A DNA stretch of 64,000 nucleotides from Leifsonia poae (GCF_020009625.1 NZ_JAIHLP010000002.1:310001-374000), one strand, 5' to 3'. Counted from the stretch's first letter, positions 30,351 to 40,273 are shown. Numbers and translations are program-made. Notes: generated by a model not told the origin, from the sequence alone.

Positions 30351-31079
30351 ATGAGCTCGCTCTACCTCCGCGAAGACCTCGAGCACGTCGAGGTGGGGGA
30401 TCGTCTATCGCTCACCGGTGCAGAGGCGAAGCATGCGTCGACGGTCACACGCACCCGGGTGGGACAATCGGTGATGATCGGCAACGGTCGCGGGCTGATC
30501 GCCTCGGGCCGGGTACTGGTGGCCACACCCTCCGAACTCGCGATCGAGGTCGAGTCGGCGCAGCGGGTCGAACGGTCCGCGCCCGCGGTCACGCTCGTGC
30601 AGGCCCTTGCGAAAGGCGATCGCGACGAGTTGGCGGTGCAGGCGTCGACAGAGCTCGGCGTCGACGCGGTCGTCCCGTGGGCTGCGGCGCGCTCTGTGTC
30701 GCGTTGGGAGGGGCAGAAGATCCAGAAGGGGCGCGACCGCTGGGCCACGATCGCCCGCGAAGCGGCCAAGCAGTCGATCCGCGCCTGGGTGCCCGCTGTC
30801 GAGGAGCTCACGAACACGAGGTCACTGGCGAAACGGGCGGCCGGTGCGCGCATCCTGCTGCTGGACCCGGATGCGCCGGTGCGGTTGACGTCGCTGACCT
30901 TCGACGATCGACCGCTCGTCCTCGTCGTCGGACCGGAAGGCGGCATCGCCCCAGAAGAACTCGCCGCGCTGGTCGAGGCGGGTGCGGAACTCGTTCGCCT
31001 CGGAGACACCGTGCTCCGCACCTCCACGGCTGGTCCGGCGGCGCTGGCGGTCGTGAACGGACTCCTCGGGCGCTGGTAG
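30351..31079 (+). CDS. rsmE: 16S rRNA (uracil1498-N3)-methyltransferase
   Basis: A 242-residue SPOUT-family methyltransferase that modifies U1498 of 16S rRNA. The N-terminal PUA-like domain contains LTGAEAKHASTVTRTRVGQ. The SAM-binding trefoil knot motifs are VVGPEGGIAPEEL and LRTSTAGPAALAVVNGLLG, both diagnostic. It begins 7 bases after dnaJ and probably shares the HrcA-controlled transcript. Confidence 0.93.
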   Translation: MSSLYLREDLEHVEVGDRLSLTGAEAKHASTVTRTRVGQSVMIGNGRGLIASGRVLVATPSELAIEVESAQRVERSAPAVTLVQALAKGDRDELAVQASTELGVDAVVPWAAARSVSRWEGQKIQKGRDRWATIAREAAKQSIRAWVPAVEELTNTRSLAKRAAGARILLLDPDAPVRLTSLTFDDRPLVLVVGPEGGIAPEELAALVEAGAELVRLGDTVLRTSTAGPAALAVVNGLLGRW

Positions 31080-31177
31080 GGCGCTCAGTCACCGACCTCG
31101 AGTGCGCCGAGAGCGGACAGGCGCGAACCGTGGGCGTCGGGAAGGCGTTCCCGCGCACTGCACCCAGCCTCGAACTC

Positions 31178-31183
31178 TAAGAT
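31178..31183 (+). promoter_or_regulatory. -10 hexamer of the HIT gene, leaderless arrangement
   Basis: TAAGAT is followed by 6 bases and the ATG at 31190. Confidence 0.6.
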
Positions 31184-31189
31184 GGAATC

Positions 31190-31558
31190 ATGGAAACGGA
31201 CGAGCGCTCCCTCTTCTCGCGGATCATCGATCGCGAGATCCCCGCCGATATCGTCTACGAAGACGATGAGGTGATCGCCTTCCGCGATATCGCGCCGAAG
31301 GCGCCGGTGCACCTGCTCGTCGTGCCCAAGACGGGACAGTACCGCGACGTGGCCGAGCTCGCCGCGGGCGACCCGGCTCTGCTGGCCACGGTGGTCGCGA
31401 CGGCCAAACGCCTCGCGGACGAGCACGCGAACGGCGATTTCCGGCTGATCTTCAACACTGGCGCCGGTGCGGGGCAGACCGTGTTCCACGTGCACGCCCA
31501 CGTTCTGAGTGCCCCCGGAGAGGGAAACAGCCTCGAGGAAGGAAACCTTGCCGACTAG
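31190..31558 (+). CDS. HIT family nucleotide hydrolase (HinT-like)
   Basis: A 122-residue protein with the histidine triad HVHAHVL near residue 104, and the family start FSRIIDREIPADIVYEDD. HIT proteins of this branch hydrolyse purine nucleoside phosphoramidates such as AMP-lysine. It overlaps the TTG start of phoH by 11 bases, and the order HIT-phoH-ybeY-CNNM-era is conserved in actinobacteria. The promoter is leaderless-type. Confidence 0.92.
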   Translation: METDERSLFSRIIDREIPADIVYEDDEVIAFRDIAPKAPVHLLVVPKTGQYRDVAELAAGDPALLATVVATAKRLADEHANGDFRLIFNTGAGAGQTVFHVHAHVLSAPGEGNSLEEGNLAD

Positions 31559-32633
31559 CGAAACAGACCCCCAGCGCAGCGACGGGCAGTCCGAGGCACG
31601 GTTCGACGTCGACGGCGTCGCAATGGTGCGACTGCTCGGCCCGCAGGACAGGCTGCTCAAGACGCTGGAACGGCAGTATCCGCTGGTCAGCGTGCACGTG
31701 CGGGGCAACGAGATCACTCTCGCCGGCGACCCGGTGCAGCTTGATGCGGCCCGTCGCCTGATCGAGGAGCTGCTCCAGATGGTGCGGAACGGTCAAGAGA
31801 TCAGCCCGGCCGAGGTCACCAGCTCGGCCCGGATGCTTAACACCGACCTCAACCTCAGCCCGGCCGACGTGCTGAGCCAGGCCATTCTGACCGCGCGTGG
31901 CAAAGCGATCCGAGCCAAGACCCTCGGTCAGAAGAACTACGTGGACGCGATCGACCAGAACACCATCGTGTTCGGTATCGGCCCCGCCGGAACGGGCAAG
32001 ACCTACCTGGCGATGGCGAAGGCGGTTCAGGCCCTCCAACGCAAGGAGGTGAACCGGATCATCCTGACGCGTCCGGCCGTGGAGGCAGGGGAGCGTCTCG
32101 GCTACCTGCCCGGCACCCTGACCGACAAGATCGACCCGTACCTGCGCCCGCTCTACGACGCCCTGAACGAGATGATGGATCCCGATCTGGTGCCCAAACT
32201 CCTGGCCGCCGGCACGATCGAGGTCGCACCGCTCGCCTACATGCGCGGTCGCACGCTGAACGACTCGTTCATCGTCCTGGACGAGGCGCAGAACACCACC
32301 CCGGAACAGATGAAGATGTTCCTGACCCGGCTCGGCTTCGGTTCGCGCATGGTCGTGACCGGCGATATCACGCAGGTCGACCTTCCGAACGCGGCGAGTG
32401 GCCTGCGTCTAGTGACGCGGGTGCTCAAAGACATCGACGACATCCATTTCGCCCGGCTCACCAGCGAAGACGTCGTGCGGCACACCCTGGTCGGCCGGAT
32501 CGTCGACGCATACACCGAGTACGACGCGCAGAAACAGGCTTTGCACTACGAGCGCGAGCAGGCGGCCGAGTTCGCGAACCGGGCGGAGCGGCGCTCGTCG
32601 ATTCCGCGCGACCGTCAGCCGAAACGGCGCTGA
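31548..32633 (+). CDS. phoH: PhoH family ATPase
   Basis: A 361-residue PhoH-like protein. A KH-like N-terminal part (LKTLERQYPLVSVHVRGNEI) precedes the P-loop domain with Walker A GIGPAGTGKTYLAM and a DEAQNTTPEQMKMFLTRLGF segment. It is thought to act in RNA metabolism, often with YbeY, whose gene follows. The TTG start at 31548 was chosen because GAGGAAGGA lies in front and it overlaps the HIT stop; the frame itself extends further upstream. Confidence 0.9.
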   Translation: MPTSETDPQRSDGQSEARFDVDGVAMVRLLGPQDRLLKTLERQYPLVSVHVRGNEITLAGDPVQLDAARRLIEELLQMVRNGQEISPAEVTSSARMLNTDLNLSPADVLSQAILTARGKAIRAKTLGQKNYVDAIDQNTIVFGIGPAGTGKTYLAMAKAVQALQRKEVNRIILTRPAVEAGERLGYLPGTLTDKIDPYLRPLYDALNEMMDPDLVPKLLAAGTIEVAPLAYMRGRTLNDSFIVLDEAQNTTPEQMKMFLTRLGFGSRMVVTGDITQVDLPNAASGLRLVTRVLKDIDDIHFARLTSEDVVRHTLVGRIVDAYTEYDAQKQALHYEREQAAEFANRAERRSSIPRDRQPKRR

Positions 32634-32672
32634 GCTCGAGACGATGACGGAAGAACAGCGAAGGCAGACCCC

Positions 32673-33134
32673 ATGAGCATCGAAGTCAACAACGAGTCGG
32701 CGATTCCGGTGGATGAGGCGGCCCTGCAGCGTCTTGCCGGTTATGCGCTCGACATCATGCATGTGCACCCGGACGCGGAGCTCGCCATCGTGCTCGTTGA
32801 CGAAGCGGCAATGGAGCAACTCCACGTGCAGTGGATGGACGAGCCCGGTCCGACCGATGTGCTCAGCTTCCCGATGGATGAGCTGCGCCCGGGAACCGAA
32901 GACGACCCGGCACCGGCGGGGCTGCTCGGCGATGTCGTGCTCTGCCCGCAGGTGGCACAGGCGCAGGCCGAGACCGCGGGCCACAGCCTGATGGAAGAAC
33001 TGCTGCTCCTCACGACTCACGGGATGCTGCACCTGCTCGGCTTCGACCACGCGGAGCCGGCGGAAGAGCGTGAGATGTTCGGAATCCAGCGCGACATCCT
33101 CATCGGGTTCTCGCGCTACGACCGACAGCATTAG
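32673..33134 (+). CDS. ybeY: Endoribonuclease YbeY (16S rRNA maturation)
   Basis: A 153-residue zinc-dependent protein with the signature [11 protein letters not shown] (HxxxHxxxxxH) that binds the metal, and DVLSFPMDE earlier. YbeY is required for 16S rRNA 3'-end maturation and late 70S quality control. It lies 39 bases behind phoH and 8 bases ahead of the CNNM gene. Confidence 0.94.
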   Translation: MSIEVNNESAIPVDEAALQRLAGYALDIMHVHPDAELAIVLVDEAAMEQLHVQWMDEPGPTDVLSFPMDELRPGTEDDPAPAGLLGDVVLCPQVAQAQAETAGHSLMEELLLLTTHGMLHLLGFDHAEPAEEREMFGIQRDILIGFSRYDRQH

Positions 33135-33142
33135 GGGCCGGG

Positions 33143-34441
33143 ATGCTCGCAACGCTGTTCTTCATCGTCGCGTTCCTTCTCGTGGCGTTCGGCGGGTTGA
33201 TGGCCGCCGTCGACGCCGCGATCTCGGTGCAGTCGCGCTCCGACATCGCCGAACTGGCCGAGACGTCGCGGGCCCAAAGCTCACTCCGGGCCATCGCAGC
33301 CGACCCGGGGGCGCACTTCAACGCCATCAACTTCATCCGCATCACTGCCGAGACGACGGCGGCGGTGCTCGTGACGCTCGGTTTCGAGACGATCTTCGAA
33401 GAGTGGTGGGTGTCGCTGATCCTCTCCGCGCTCATCATGACCGGTGTGTCGTTCGTGCTGGTCGGTGCGAGCCCTCGGAGCGTCGGCCGGGCCAACTCGA
33501 CGTATCTGCTGCGCTTGACAGCCCCACTCATCCGGTTCATCCGTGTGCTCCTCGGCCCGATCGCCAACGGGCTCGTGGCGCTGGGGAACAAGGTGACGCC
33601 ATCCCGCTCCCGCTCGGCCCCGGTTGCGAGCGAGGAGCAGCTGCTGAGCATCGTCGACGAGGCCGCCGAATTCGATGTTCTGGAGGAGGACGACCGCGAG
33701 CTGATCCACTCGATCTTCGAGTTCAGCGACACGGTGGTGCGCGAGGTGATGATCCCGCGCACCGATATGGTGACGGTCGATCGCGGCGCCGGGATCGGCA
33801 CCGCGATGGGCCTCTTCCTCAGCAGGGGCGTCTCTCGTATGCCGGTGATCGACGGGGACCCGGATGAGGTGGTCGGCGTGCTCTACCTGCGCGATGTGGC
33901 CAAGCTCAGCTTCGAGAGCCCGCTGGGGGCCGACGAGATGACGATGGGCGACCTCGCCCGCCCTGCCCTGTTCGTTCCGGAGTCGAAAACGGCCGACACC
34001 CTGCTGCGCCAGATGCAGCTGGAGTCCAACCACCTCGCGATGGTCGTGGACGAGTATGGCGGCATCGCCGGTCTCGTCACCATGGAGGACCTCATCGAAG
34101 AGTTGGTGGGGGAGATCTCGGACGAGTACGACCACGAGGTCGAACTGGTCCAGCAGGTCTCCGAAGGGCGGTACCGCGTCAGCGCGCGACTCCCCATCGA
34201 CGAGCTCGGGGAGCTTTTCGGCCTCGAACTCGACGACGACGACGTCGACACTGTCGGCGGCCTCGTCTCCAAAGCACTCGGACGGCTCCCCGGTGTGGGG
34301 TCGACCGCATCAAGTCACGGTCTGCGGTTCACCGTCGACCGAACCGAAGGCCGGCGCAAACACGTCAGCACCGTGCTCGTCGAACGTGACGCAGCCCTGA
34401 TCGCGGCGCCGGACGCGTCGCAAGAGGAGAACAAACCGTGA
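33143..34441 (+). CDS. Hemolysin/CorC-type CNNM membrane protein with CBS domains
   Basis: A 432-residue protein with an N-terminal DUF21/CNNM membrane domain (about three helices within residues 1-150), two CBS domains (near 205-330, with REVMIPRTDMVTV and HLAMVVDEYGGIAGLVTMEDLIE in part) and a C-terminal CorC/HlyC domain. Relatives are linked to magnesium and cobalt efflux; the name hemolysin is historical. Its stop overlaps the era GTG (GTGA). Confidence 0.9.
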   Translation: MLATLFFIVAFLLVAFGGLMAAVDAAISVQSRSDIAELAETSRAQSSLRAIAADPGAHFNAINFIRITAETTAAVLVTLGFETIFEEWWVSLILSALIMTGVSFVLVGASPRSVGRANSTYLLRLTAPLIRFIRVLLGPIANGLVALGNKVTPSRSRSAPVASEEQLLSIVDEAAEFDVLEEDDRELIHSIFEFSDTVVREVMIPRTDMVTVDRGAGIGTAMGLFLSRGVSRMPVIDGDPDEVVGVLYLRDVAKLSFESPLGADEMTMGDLARPALFVPESKTADTLLRQMQLESNHLAMVVDEYGGIAGLVTMEDLIEELVGEISDEYDHEVELVQQVSEGRYRVSARLPIDELGELFGLELDDDDVDTVGGLVSKALGRLPGVGSTASSHGLRFTVDRTEGRRKHVSTVLVERDAALIAAPDASQEENKP

Positions 34442-35331
34442 ACGACTTTCACGCCGGATTCGTTTCGTTCGTCGGCCGCCCGAATGTCGGGAAGTCCACG
34501 CTCACCAACGCGCTCGTCGGCGAAAAGGTTGCCATTACGAGCTCGAAACCCCAGACGACCCGTCGGGCGATCCGCGGCATCGTTCACCAGAAGAACGGGC
34601 AGCTCATCCTCGTCGACACGCCGGGGATCCACCGCCCGCGCACACTGCTCGGCGAGCGGCTGAACTCACTCGTGCAGGCCACGCTCGGCGATGTCGATGT
34701 GATCGGCTTCTGCGTTCCGGCCGACGAGAAGATCGGCCCCGGCGACCGCTTCATCAATGAGCAGCTCGACGAGTATCCGCGGGCGAAGAAGGTGGCCATC
34801 GTCACGAAGATCGACGCGGTGAGCCGGCCGGCGGTGGCCGAACAGCTGCTCGCCGTCTCCGCGCTGCGGGAATGGGAGGCTATCGTGCCGATCTCGGCGA
34901 CGAGCAGCATCCAGCTCGACACGCTGACGGCCGAACTGATGCGACTGCTCCCGAGCTCGCCGTCCCCGCTCTACCCGGCCGACACGGTCACCGACGAGGG
35001 ACTCGAAGACCGGATCGCCGAATACATCCGGGAGGCCGTGCTGGAGGGTGTCGAAGACGAGCTGCCCCACTCGCTGGCCGTGACGATCGACGACATCATC
35101 GAACGCGACGACAAAGAGCTGGTGGAGGTGTACGCCAACCTCTTCGTCGAGCGCGACAGCCAGAAGGCGATCGTGATCGGGAAGGCGGGCAGCCGCATCC
35201 GCGAGGTGGGGGCGACCGCCCGTGTTCCGATCGAGAAGCTGCTCGGCAAGCATGTGTTCTTGTCGATCCGGGTCAAGGTCGCCAAAGATTGGCAGCGCGA
35301 CCCGAAACAGCTCGGGCGTCTCGGTTTCTGA
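34438..35331 (+). CDS. era: GTPase Era
   Basis: A 297-residue ribosome-assembly GTPase that binds the 3' end of 16S rRNA. The G motifs are GRPNVGKSTL (G1), DTPG (G3) and TKID (G4). The C-terminal KH domain contains VIGKAGSRIREVGATAR. It starts at a GTG overlapping the preceding stop. It fits the phoH-ybeY-era ribosome maturation group. Confidence 0.96.
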   Translation: MNDFHAGFVSFVGRPNVGKSTLTNALVGEKVAITSSKPQTTRRAIRGIVHQKNGQLILVDTPGIHRPRTLLGERLNSLVQATLGDVDVIGFCVPADEKIGPGDRFINEQLDEYPRAKKVAIVTKIDAVSRPAVAEQLLAVSALREWEAIVPISATSSIQLDTLTAELMRLLPSSPSPLYPADTVTDEGLEDRIAEYIREAVLEGVEDELPHSLAVTIDDIIERDDKELVEVYANLFVERDSQKAIVIGKAGSRIREVGATARVPIEKLLGKHVFLSIRVKVAKDWQRDPKQLGRLGF

Positions 35332-35396
35332 TCCGGTTGCATACATCCAGGGGATGAAATCCGCCACGACGGCGCCTGAGCGGTCGTCGCGGCCCG

Positions 35397-35402
35397 TACC
35401 GT
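35397..35402 (+). promoter_or_regulatory. -10 hexamer of the histidine kinase gene, leaderless arrangement
   Basis: TACCGT is followed by AGAGGC and the ATG at 35409. The surrounding CCGTANCGTNGAGGCATG is shared with the ABC transporter promoter at 38016. Confidence 0.55.
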
Positions 35403-35408
35403 AGAGGC

Positions 35409-37274
35409 ATGCTGCGCCCCACTCGACTCCTGGATCGGCTCGTACCGTTCCGGTGGGTGCTCGAGCCCGCCCTCGGACTGGTGCTGTTGGGCGTCTGGCT
35501 GCTGTCGGGGCTGGCCGTCGACATCGAGGCGGCGCTGGCCCTGGTGTTCTATTGCGCCAGCGTGGCATTGTCGCGGGTGCTGCCCGCTGTCTCGCTGTGC
35601 CTGATCTGGGCCGCAGTCGTCGTCGACGTCGGCAATTCCGGAACGCAGGAGGCGCTGTTCCGCGTCATCGCGGCCCTGGCGGTGTTCCTGACGACGTTCG
35701 GCGTTGCGGCGCACGCCGGGCCGGTGGCGCGCTGGTTCGACTTCGCCTCCGCTTTTCTGCTCGGCCCGGCGGTCGCCTATCTGTTCACTGTCGGCGGCGA
35801 GCTGAAGTTTCCGCAGTTCGGCCCGGTGATCGCGGGCTACTACACGAGCCAGGGCGTCGGCCTCCTGCTGATGAGCCTGCTTCTCATCGTCGCCTTCGTC
35901 GCCGGGTGGTTCGTGGGCTACCTCGTCGCGCGCCAGCGGGCGACGCCGACCACGGACGGCCGCTCGGTGCTGGTCTGGTTGGCGTCGTCCGGCGGAACGC
36001 GTCTCGCCGATCCGCACACAGAGAGCGCCGGACTCGTGCGCCGGCTCACCCGCCCCGAGCTCACCTTCGACATCGCCGGCGCGGCTGCGTTCGCGTTCTT
36101 CTGCATCGTCTTGGATGCGGTGAACGTGGGCGGCTTCGACGGCAGCGGGGGACCGCGCTCGGGCTTCCTCGTGATGATCGGCTTCGCGGTGGCCGTCGCG
36201 GTGCGCCGAATGTCGCCGGCTGTCGCTCTCTCACTGGCGTGGATCTCGGCGATCCTGCAGATGACCACGGGCCACAACATCCAGTTCAGCGACGTCGGCG
36301 TGCTGATCGTGCTCTACGCGACGGCCGCGTACGGCGACACGATCGTGCGCTGGTCCGGGCTGATCTCGGCCGGCATCGGCGCCGTGGTCGCCTCGCTCTA
36401 CCTCACGCTGACCTCGGCGGTCAGCCAGAACTATCTCGACCTGCTGTCAAGCTCGATCGGCCAGCTCACGCTGCAATTCGCCTTCCTGTTCGTCGTGAGC
36501 GTCACCGTGCTCGGACTCTCCTGGGTGCTCGGGCTCCTGATGCGCACCTGGCGCAATGCCCGCGTGTCGCGGCGAGCGCAGGTCGCCGCCGAGTTCGATC
36601 GCGCCCGCGCCGTCGAAGACGTCGTCGTGGAGCAGGAGCGAACACGCATCGCGCGCGATATGCACGACGTCGTCGCCCACTCGCTCGCGGTGGTGATCGC
36701 ACAGGCCGACGGCGCACGCTACGCCCGACACTCCGATCCGGACACCGTGGACGAAGCCCTCAAGACCATCGCGTCGACCGCGCGCTCGGCGCTCGGCGAC
36801 GTGCGGGTGCTGCTCGCCGAGCTGCGGCATGCCCAGCCGGAAGGCCCCCAACCATCGCTGGACGACCTGGAGCGCACCGTCGACCAGATTCGCGCCGCAG
36901 GGCTCGACGTCACCGTCGAACGGGTCGGCGACCTCGGCTGGCTGGGCTCGGCCCAGCAGATCGCCGCATATCGCATCGTGCAGGAGGCGCTCACCAACGC
37001 CCTCCGGCATGGGGACACCGCCGCCTCCGCCTCCGTCGTGCTCGCCGAAGTGGCGAGCGAGAACGGGGGACCGGGGGTCGTCATCACCGTGAGGAACACC
37101 ATGAAACCCATCAGCATCGACACGCCATCGGCCGGGACGGCATCCGCCCGTGTGGGGCACGGCCTGCCCGGGATGCGGGAGAGGGCGACGCTCGCGGGCG
37201 GTTCCCTCGCGGCCGGACCGGCCGGCGACCTGTTTGTGGTGAGCGCGTTCCTTCCGGCGGGAGCGGCGGCGTGA
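35409..37274 (+). CDS. Two-component sensor histidine kinase (NarL/LuxR-type, HisKA_3)
   Basis: A 621-residue membrane kinase. Two groups of hydrophobic helices (about residues 15-180 and 220-385) replace a large extracellular sensor, which suggests that it senses the membrane itself or a partner. The phosphoacceptor His419 lies in ARDMHDVVAHSLAVVIAQ, and the ATPase domain has YRIVQEALTNALRHG and GHGLPGMRERATLAGG. It is coupled by GTGA to its response regulator and followed by an ABC transporter. Confidence 0.9.
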   Translation: MLRPTRLLDRLVPFRWVLEPALGLVLLGVWLLSGLAVDIEAALALVFYCASVALSRVLPAVSLCLIWAAVVVDVGNSGTQEALFRVIAALAVFLTTFGVAAHAGPVARWFDFASAFLLGPAVAYLFTVGGELKFPQFGPVIAGYYTSQGVGLLLMSLLLIVAFVAGWFVGYLVARQRATPTTDGRSVLVWLASSGGTRLADPHTESAGLVRRLTRPELTFDIAGAAAFAFFCIVLDAVNVGGFDGSGGPRSGFLVMIGFAVAVAVRRMSPAVALSLAWISAILQMTTGHNIQFSDVGVLIVLYATAAYGDTIVRWSGLISAGIGAVVASLYLTLTSAVSQNYLDLLSSSIGQLTLQFAFLFVVSVTVLGLSWVLGLLMRTWRNARVSRRAQVAAEFDRARAVEDVVVEQERTRIARDMHDVVAHSLAVVIAQADGARYARHSDPDTVDEALKTIASTARSALGDVRVLLAELRHAQPEGPQPSLDDLERTVDQIRAAGLDVTVERVGDLGWLGSAQQIAAYRIVQEALTNALRHGDTAASASVVLAEVASENGGPGVVITVRNTMKPISIDTPSAGTASARVGHGLPGMRERATLAGGSLAAGPAGDLFVVSAFLPAGAAA

Positions 37275-37993
37275 GCGCGGCCGAGCGAATCCGGGTACTG
37301 CTCGTCGACGATCAGGCGCTGTTCCGCGCCGGGGTGCGGATGCTGGTGACGTCGCAGCCCGATCTCGAACTCGCGGGGGAGGCCGCGAACGGTGCCGAAG
37401 GCGTCCAGCTCGCCGCCGAGACCAGCCCGGATGTGGTGCTCATGGACATCCGCATGCCGGTGATGGACGGCATCGCCGCGACCACCCAGATCGTCGAGAA
37501 CGCAACGAAGGAGGGGCGCACGCCCCCGCGCATCCTCGTATTGACCACGTTCGACCTCGACGAAGCGGCCGCCAGGGCGATCCGCGGCGGCGCGAGCGGC
37601 TTCGTGCTGAAAGACGCCGAGCCCGAGTTCCTCCTCGCGGCAATCCGTACAGTGCACGCTGGAAGCGCCGTCATCGCGGCGGGGGCCACGCGCGAGCTCT
37701 TCCAGTACTTCTCGTCGAGTGAGCCGGTCAAACCGCAGCCGCCCGAGTTCGGCAACCTCACCTCGCGGGAACGCGAGATCTTCGTGCTCGCCGCGCGAGG
37801 GCTCAGCAATTCCGAGATCGCGTCGACGGAATTCCTCAGCGAGGCGACAGTGAAGACGCACATCAGCCGCATCCTGAGCAAACTGGGGCTGCGCGACCGG
37901 GTGCAGATGGTGGTCTACGCCTTCGAACACGGACTCACCGGGGCGGATGAGGAATCATCCTCCCGACGGAGATCGGATGGGTCCAACGCCTGA
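37271..37993 (+). CDS. LuxR/NarL family response regulator
   Basis: A 240-residue regulator. The receiver domain has the acidic pair in VLLVDDQALFRAG and phosphoacceptor Asp59 in DVVLMDIRMP. The C-terminal LuxR helix-turn-helix reads LTSREREIFVLAARGLSNSE and later TVKTHISRILSKLGLRDR. The GTG overlaps the kinase stop. A likely target is the ABC transporter that starts 34 bases downstream from a promoter similar to that of the kinase. Confidence 0.92.
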   Translation: MSAAERIRVLLVDDQALFRAGVRMLVTSQPDLELAGEAANGAEGVQLAAETSPDVVLMDIRMPVMDGIAATTQIVENATKEGRTPPRILVLTTFDLDEAAARAIRGGASGFVLKDAEPEFLLAAIRTVHAGSAVIAAGATRELFQYFSSSEPVKPQPPEFGNLTSREREIFVLAARGLSNSEIASTEFLSEATVKTHISRILSKLGLRDRVQMVVYAFEHGLTGADEESSSRRRSDGSNA

Positions 37994-38015
37994 TTCGCCT
38001 GCGGCGCCGGGTCCG

Positions 38016-38021
38016 TAGCGT
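38016..38021 (+). promoter_or_regulatory. -10 hexamer of the ABC transporter gene, leaderless arrangement
   Basis: TAGCGT is followed by GGAGGC and the ATG at 38028. GGAGG may also serve as a ribosome binding site on a longer transcript from the two-component operon. Confidence 0.5.
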
Positions 38022-38027
38022 GGAGGC

Positions 38028-38825
38028 ATGGACAACGCCACCAGCGAGACGATCCCCGCCCTCGAACCGGGCTCGACATCCACCGAAGGCCTCGTGGCCC
38101 GCGTGGTGGATGCCACGAAGTCCTACGGGACAGGCGCCGGACGGGTGAACGCGCTCGACGGCGTGACCCTCGGCATCCCGGCCGGTCGCTTCACGGCGAT
38201 CATGGGACCGAGCGGTTCGGGCAAATCGACCCTCATGCACATCATGGCCGGGCTCGACACCGTCACCTCCGGCCAGGTCTGGCTGGGCGAGACAGAGATC
38301 ACCGGTCTCGGCGACGCGGAGTTGACCATGCTCCGTCGTCGGCGCGTCGGGTTCGTGTTCCAGTCGTTCAACCTCGTGCCGACCCTGGATGTCGCGGCGA
38401 ACATCCGTCTGCCGTTCGAGCTCGACGGGCGACGGCCCACGCGGACGCAGGGGGAGTGGATCGACCACCTCATCGAGTCGCTCGGCCTCACAAACCGGTT
38501 GCGCCACCGCCCCCACGAACTCTCCGGCGGTCAGCAGCAACGCGTCGCGATCGTGCGCGCGCTGGCCACCCGGCCCGACCTCATCTTCGCCGACGAGCCG
38601 ACCGGCAACCTCGACTCCCGGACGGGGCGGGAAGTGCTCGGCTTGCTCGCGGAGGCGAGCCGGACGTACGGGCAGAGCATCGCCATGGTGACCCACGACC
38701 CGATCGCCGCCGGCTACGCCGATCGCATCGTGTTCCTCGCCGACGGAGCGGTGGTGGCGGAACGACCCCGCTCGACGCCGGAAGCGATCTCCAGCTACAT
38801 GCTGGGGATGGAGCAGCACGCATGA
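38028..38825 (+). CDS. MacB/LolD-type ABC transporter ATPase
   Basis: A 265-residue ATPase with Walker [21 protein letters not shown]-loop [14 protein letters not shown], signature [15 protein letters not shown] and Walker [14 protein letters not shown]. This is the class that drives FtsX/MacB permeases in mechanotransmission rather than classical transport. It is coupled to the permease by ATGA. The N-terminal 25 residues are a non-conserved extension. Confidence 0.92.
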   Translation: MDNATSETIPALEPGSTSTEGLVARVVDATKSYGTGAGRVNALDGVTLGIPAGRFTAIMGPSGSGKSTLMHIMAGLDTVTSGQVWLGETEITGLGDAELTMLRRRRVGFVFQSFNLVPTLDVAANIRLPFELDGRRPTRTQGEWIDHLIESLGLTNRLRHRPHELSGGQQQRVAIVRALATRPDLIFADEPTGNLDSRTGREVLGLLAEASRTYGQSIAMVTHDPIAAGYADRIVFLADGAVVAERPRSTPEAISSYMLGMEQHA

Positions 38826-40273
38826 ACCGTCCGTTCTCCGCCTTCCGGGCGAATGCGCGGGACCACCGTGCCAGCATCCTCGTCGCGGCGCTCAGTTCGG
38901 CGTTCGGTGTCGCCCTGCTGTCGTCGACCGGGGTGCTGACCGCCTACATCTCGCACAGTGATGTGGCCGCACACGGCAGCGTGCTCGTCGCGTTGAGTGT
39001 CGTCGCCGTCATCTTCTTCATCATCGCCGTGTACGTCGGCGCCATCGTGACGACGAACACTTTCGCGACGATCATCGCCGGGCGCACCCGCACCATCGCC
39101 CTGTTGCGCCTCATCGGTTCCAGCGCGCGGGCCCAGCGGCGATCGGTCGCCTCCGAGGGGCTCGCCGTCGGCCTCCTCGGCGCCGTGCTCGGCGGCGCGG
39201 TGTCAGCGGCTCTCACGCTCGTCGCCGTGCGACTGTTCGTCGCGGCGGGTGTGTTGCCGGATGTGCTGTATCCCGTGATCACGCCCGTACTGCTCGCCCC
39301 GTTGGCGGTCGTCGTTTTCACGACCTGGTTGGCCTCCTGGGTGGGGAGCCGGCGGGTGCTCACCGTCACCCCGGTGCAGGCGCTGGGCGCTGCCGAGGAA
39401 CGCCCGGCCGCGCAGGTCCGAGCGAGCCGGGGCCGCGTGGTCGTCGCCGTGCTACTGATGGTGGTGGGCGCCCTGCTACTGGTCTTCGGCCTGCTCCTCG
39501 GCCTGGGCGTCTTCGCCAGGCCGGCGGACTCGCTGCTGTCATCGTTGGGGCCGTACGGCGTGCTGATCGCGCTGCCGGGCGGCGTGCTGTCGTTCACCGG
39601 CGTCATCCTCGCCGCGCCGCTGTTCATGCCGGGCGTGCTCCGCGCCGTCGGGCTGTTGTTCGGCCGAGGCACCGCAGCTCGGCTCGCCGCAGCGAACGCG
39701 GTGCGCAATCCGGAGCGCAGTTCGCGCACCACGATCGGGCTCGTGATCGGTGTGACATTGATCACGATGTTCGTCGTCGCCTCGCAGTCGTACCTTCAGA
39801 TGATCCAACGCGCGCAGGAGAGCGAACCGGGCCTCTACGGCGGAGTGGACGGCGTGCTCACGGTGACGATGGCGGTCTTCACCGTGCTGATCGGCTTCTC
39901 CGCCGTCATCGCCGCGGTCGGGGTGGTGAACAGCCTCTCGCTCAGCGTGCTGCAGCGGCGGCGGGAGCTCGGCCTGCTGCGAGCTCTGGGTTTCAGCGCC
40001 GGCCAGGTGCGTCGGATGATCCTCGCCGAGAGCGCGCAGCTCACCTTTGCCGCGATCGTCACCGGCCTCATGCTGGGAACGCTTTACGGGTGGATCGGTG
40101 CACAGTCTCTACTGGGAGCCATCCCGGGCGGAGGGCTTCTGGTTCCCGAACTGCCGTGGCCGTTCCTTGGACTGGTGATCCTCGCCGCGGCAATCCTCGC
40201 CGTGACGGCTTCGGTCGCCCCCACCCGAAGGGCGACCGCTGTGGCACCGGTCGCAGCCCTGGCGGTCGATTAG
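38822..40273 (+). CDS. FtsX-like ABC transporter permease
   Basis: A 483-residue permease with about eight hydrophobic segments in two FtsX domains (residues 50-180 and 350-480); the conserved segment SLSVLQRRRELGLLRALGF precedes the last helices. It has no large periplasmic domain, unlike MacB. Together with the ATPase and the two-component system before it, it resembles antimicrobial peptide or envelope-stress modules, though the substrate is unknown. Between 40274 and 40411 there is no gene, only a possible promoter (TATCCAATAAT at 40351). Confidence 0.88.
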   Translation: MNRPFSAFRANARDHRASILVAALSSAFGVALLSSTGVLTAYISHSDVAAHGSVLVALSVVAVIFFIIAVYVGAIVTTNTFATIIAGRTRTIALLRLIGSSARAQRRSVASEGLAVGLLGAVLGGAVSAALTLVAVRLFVAAGVLPDVLYPVITPVLLAPLAVVVFTTWLASWVGSRRVLTVTPVQALGAAEERPAAQVRASRGRVVVAVLLMVVGALLLVFGLLLGLGVFARPADSLLSSLGPYGVLIALPGGVLSFTGVILAAPLFMPGVLRAVGLLFGRGTAARLAAANAVRNPERSSRTTIGLVIGVTLITMFVVASQSYLQMIQRAQESEPGLYGGVDGVLTVTMAVFTVLIGFSAVIAAVGVVNSLSLSVLQRRRELGLLRALGFSAGQVRRMILAESAQLTFAAIVTGLMLGTLYGWIGAQSLLGAIPGGGLLVPELPWPFLGLVILAAAILAVTASVAPTRRATAVAPVAALAVD

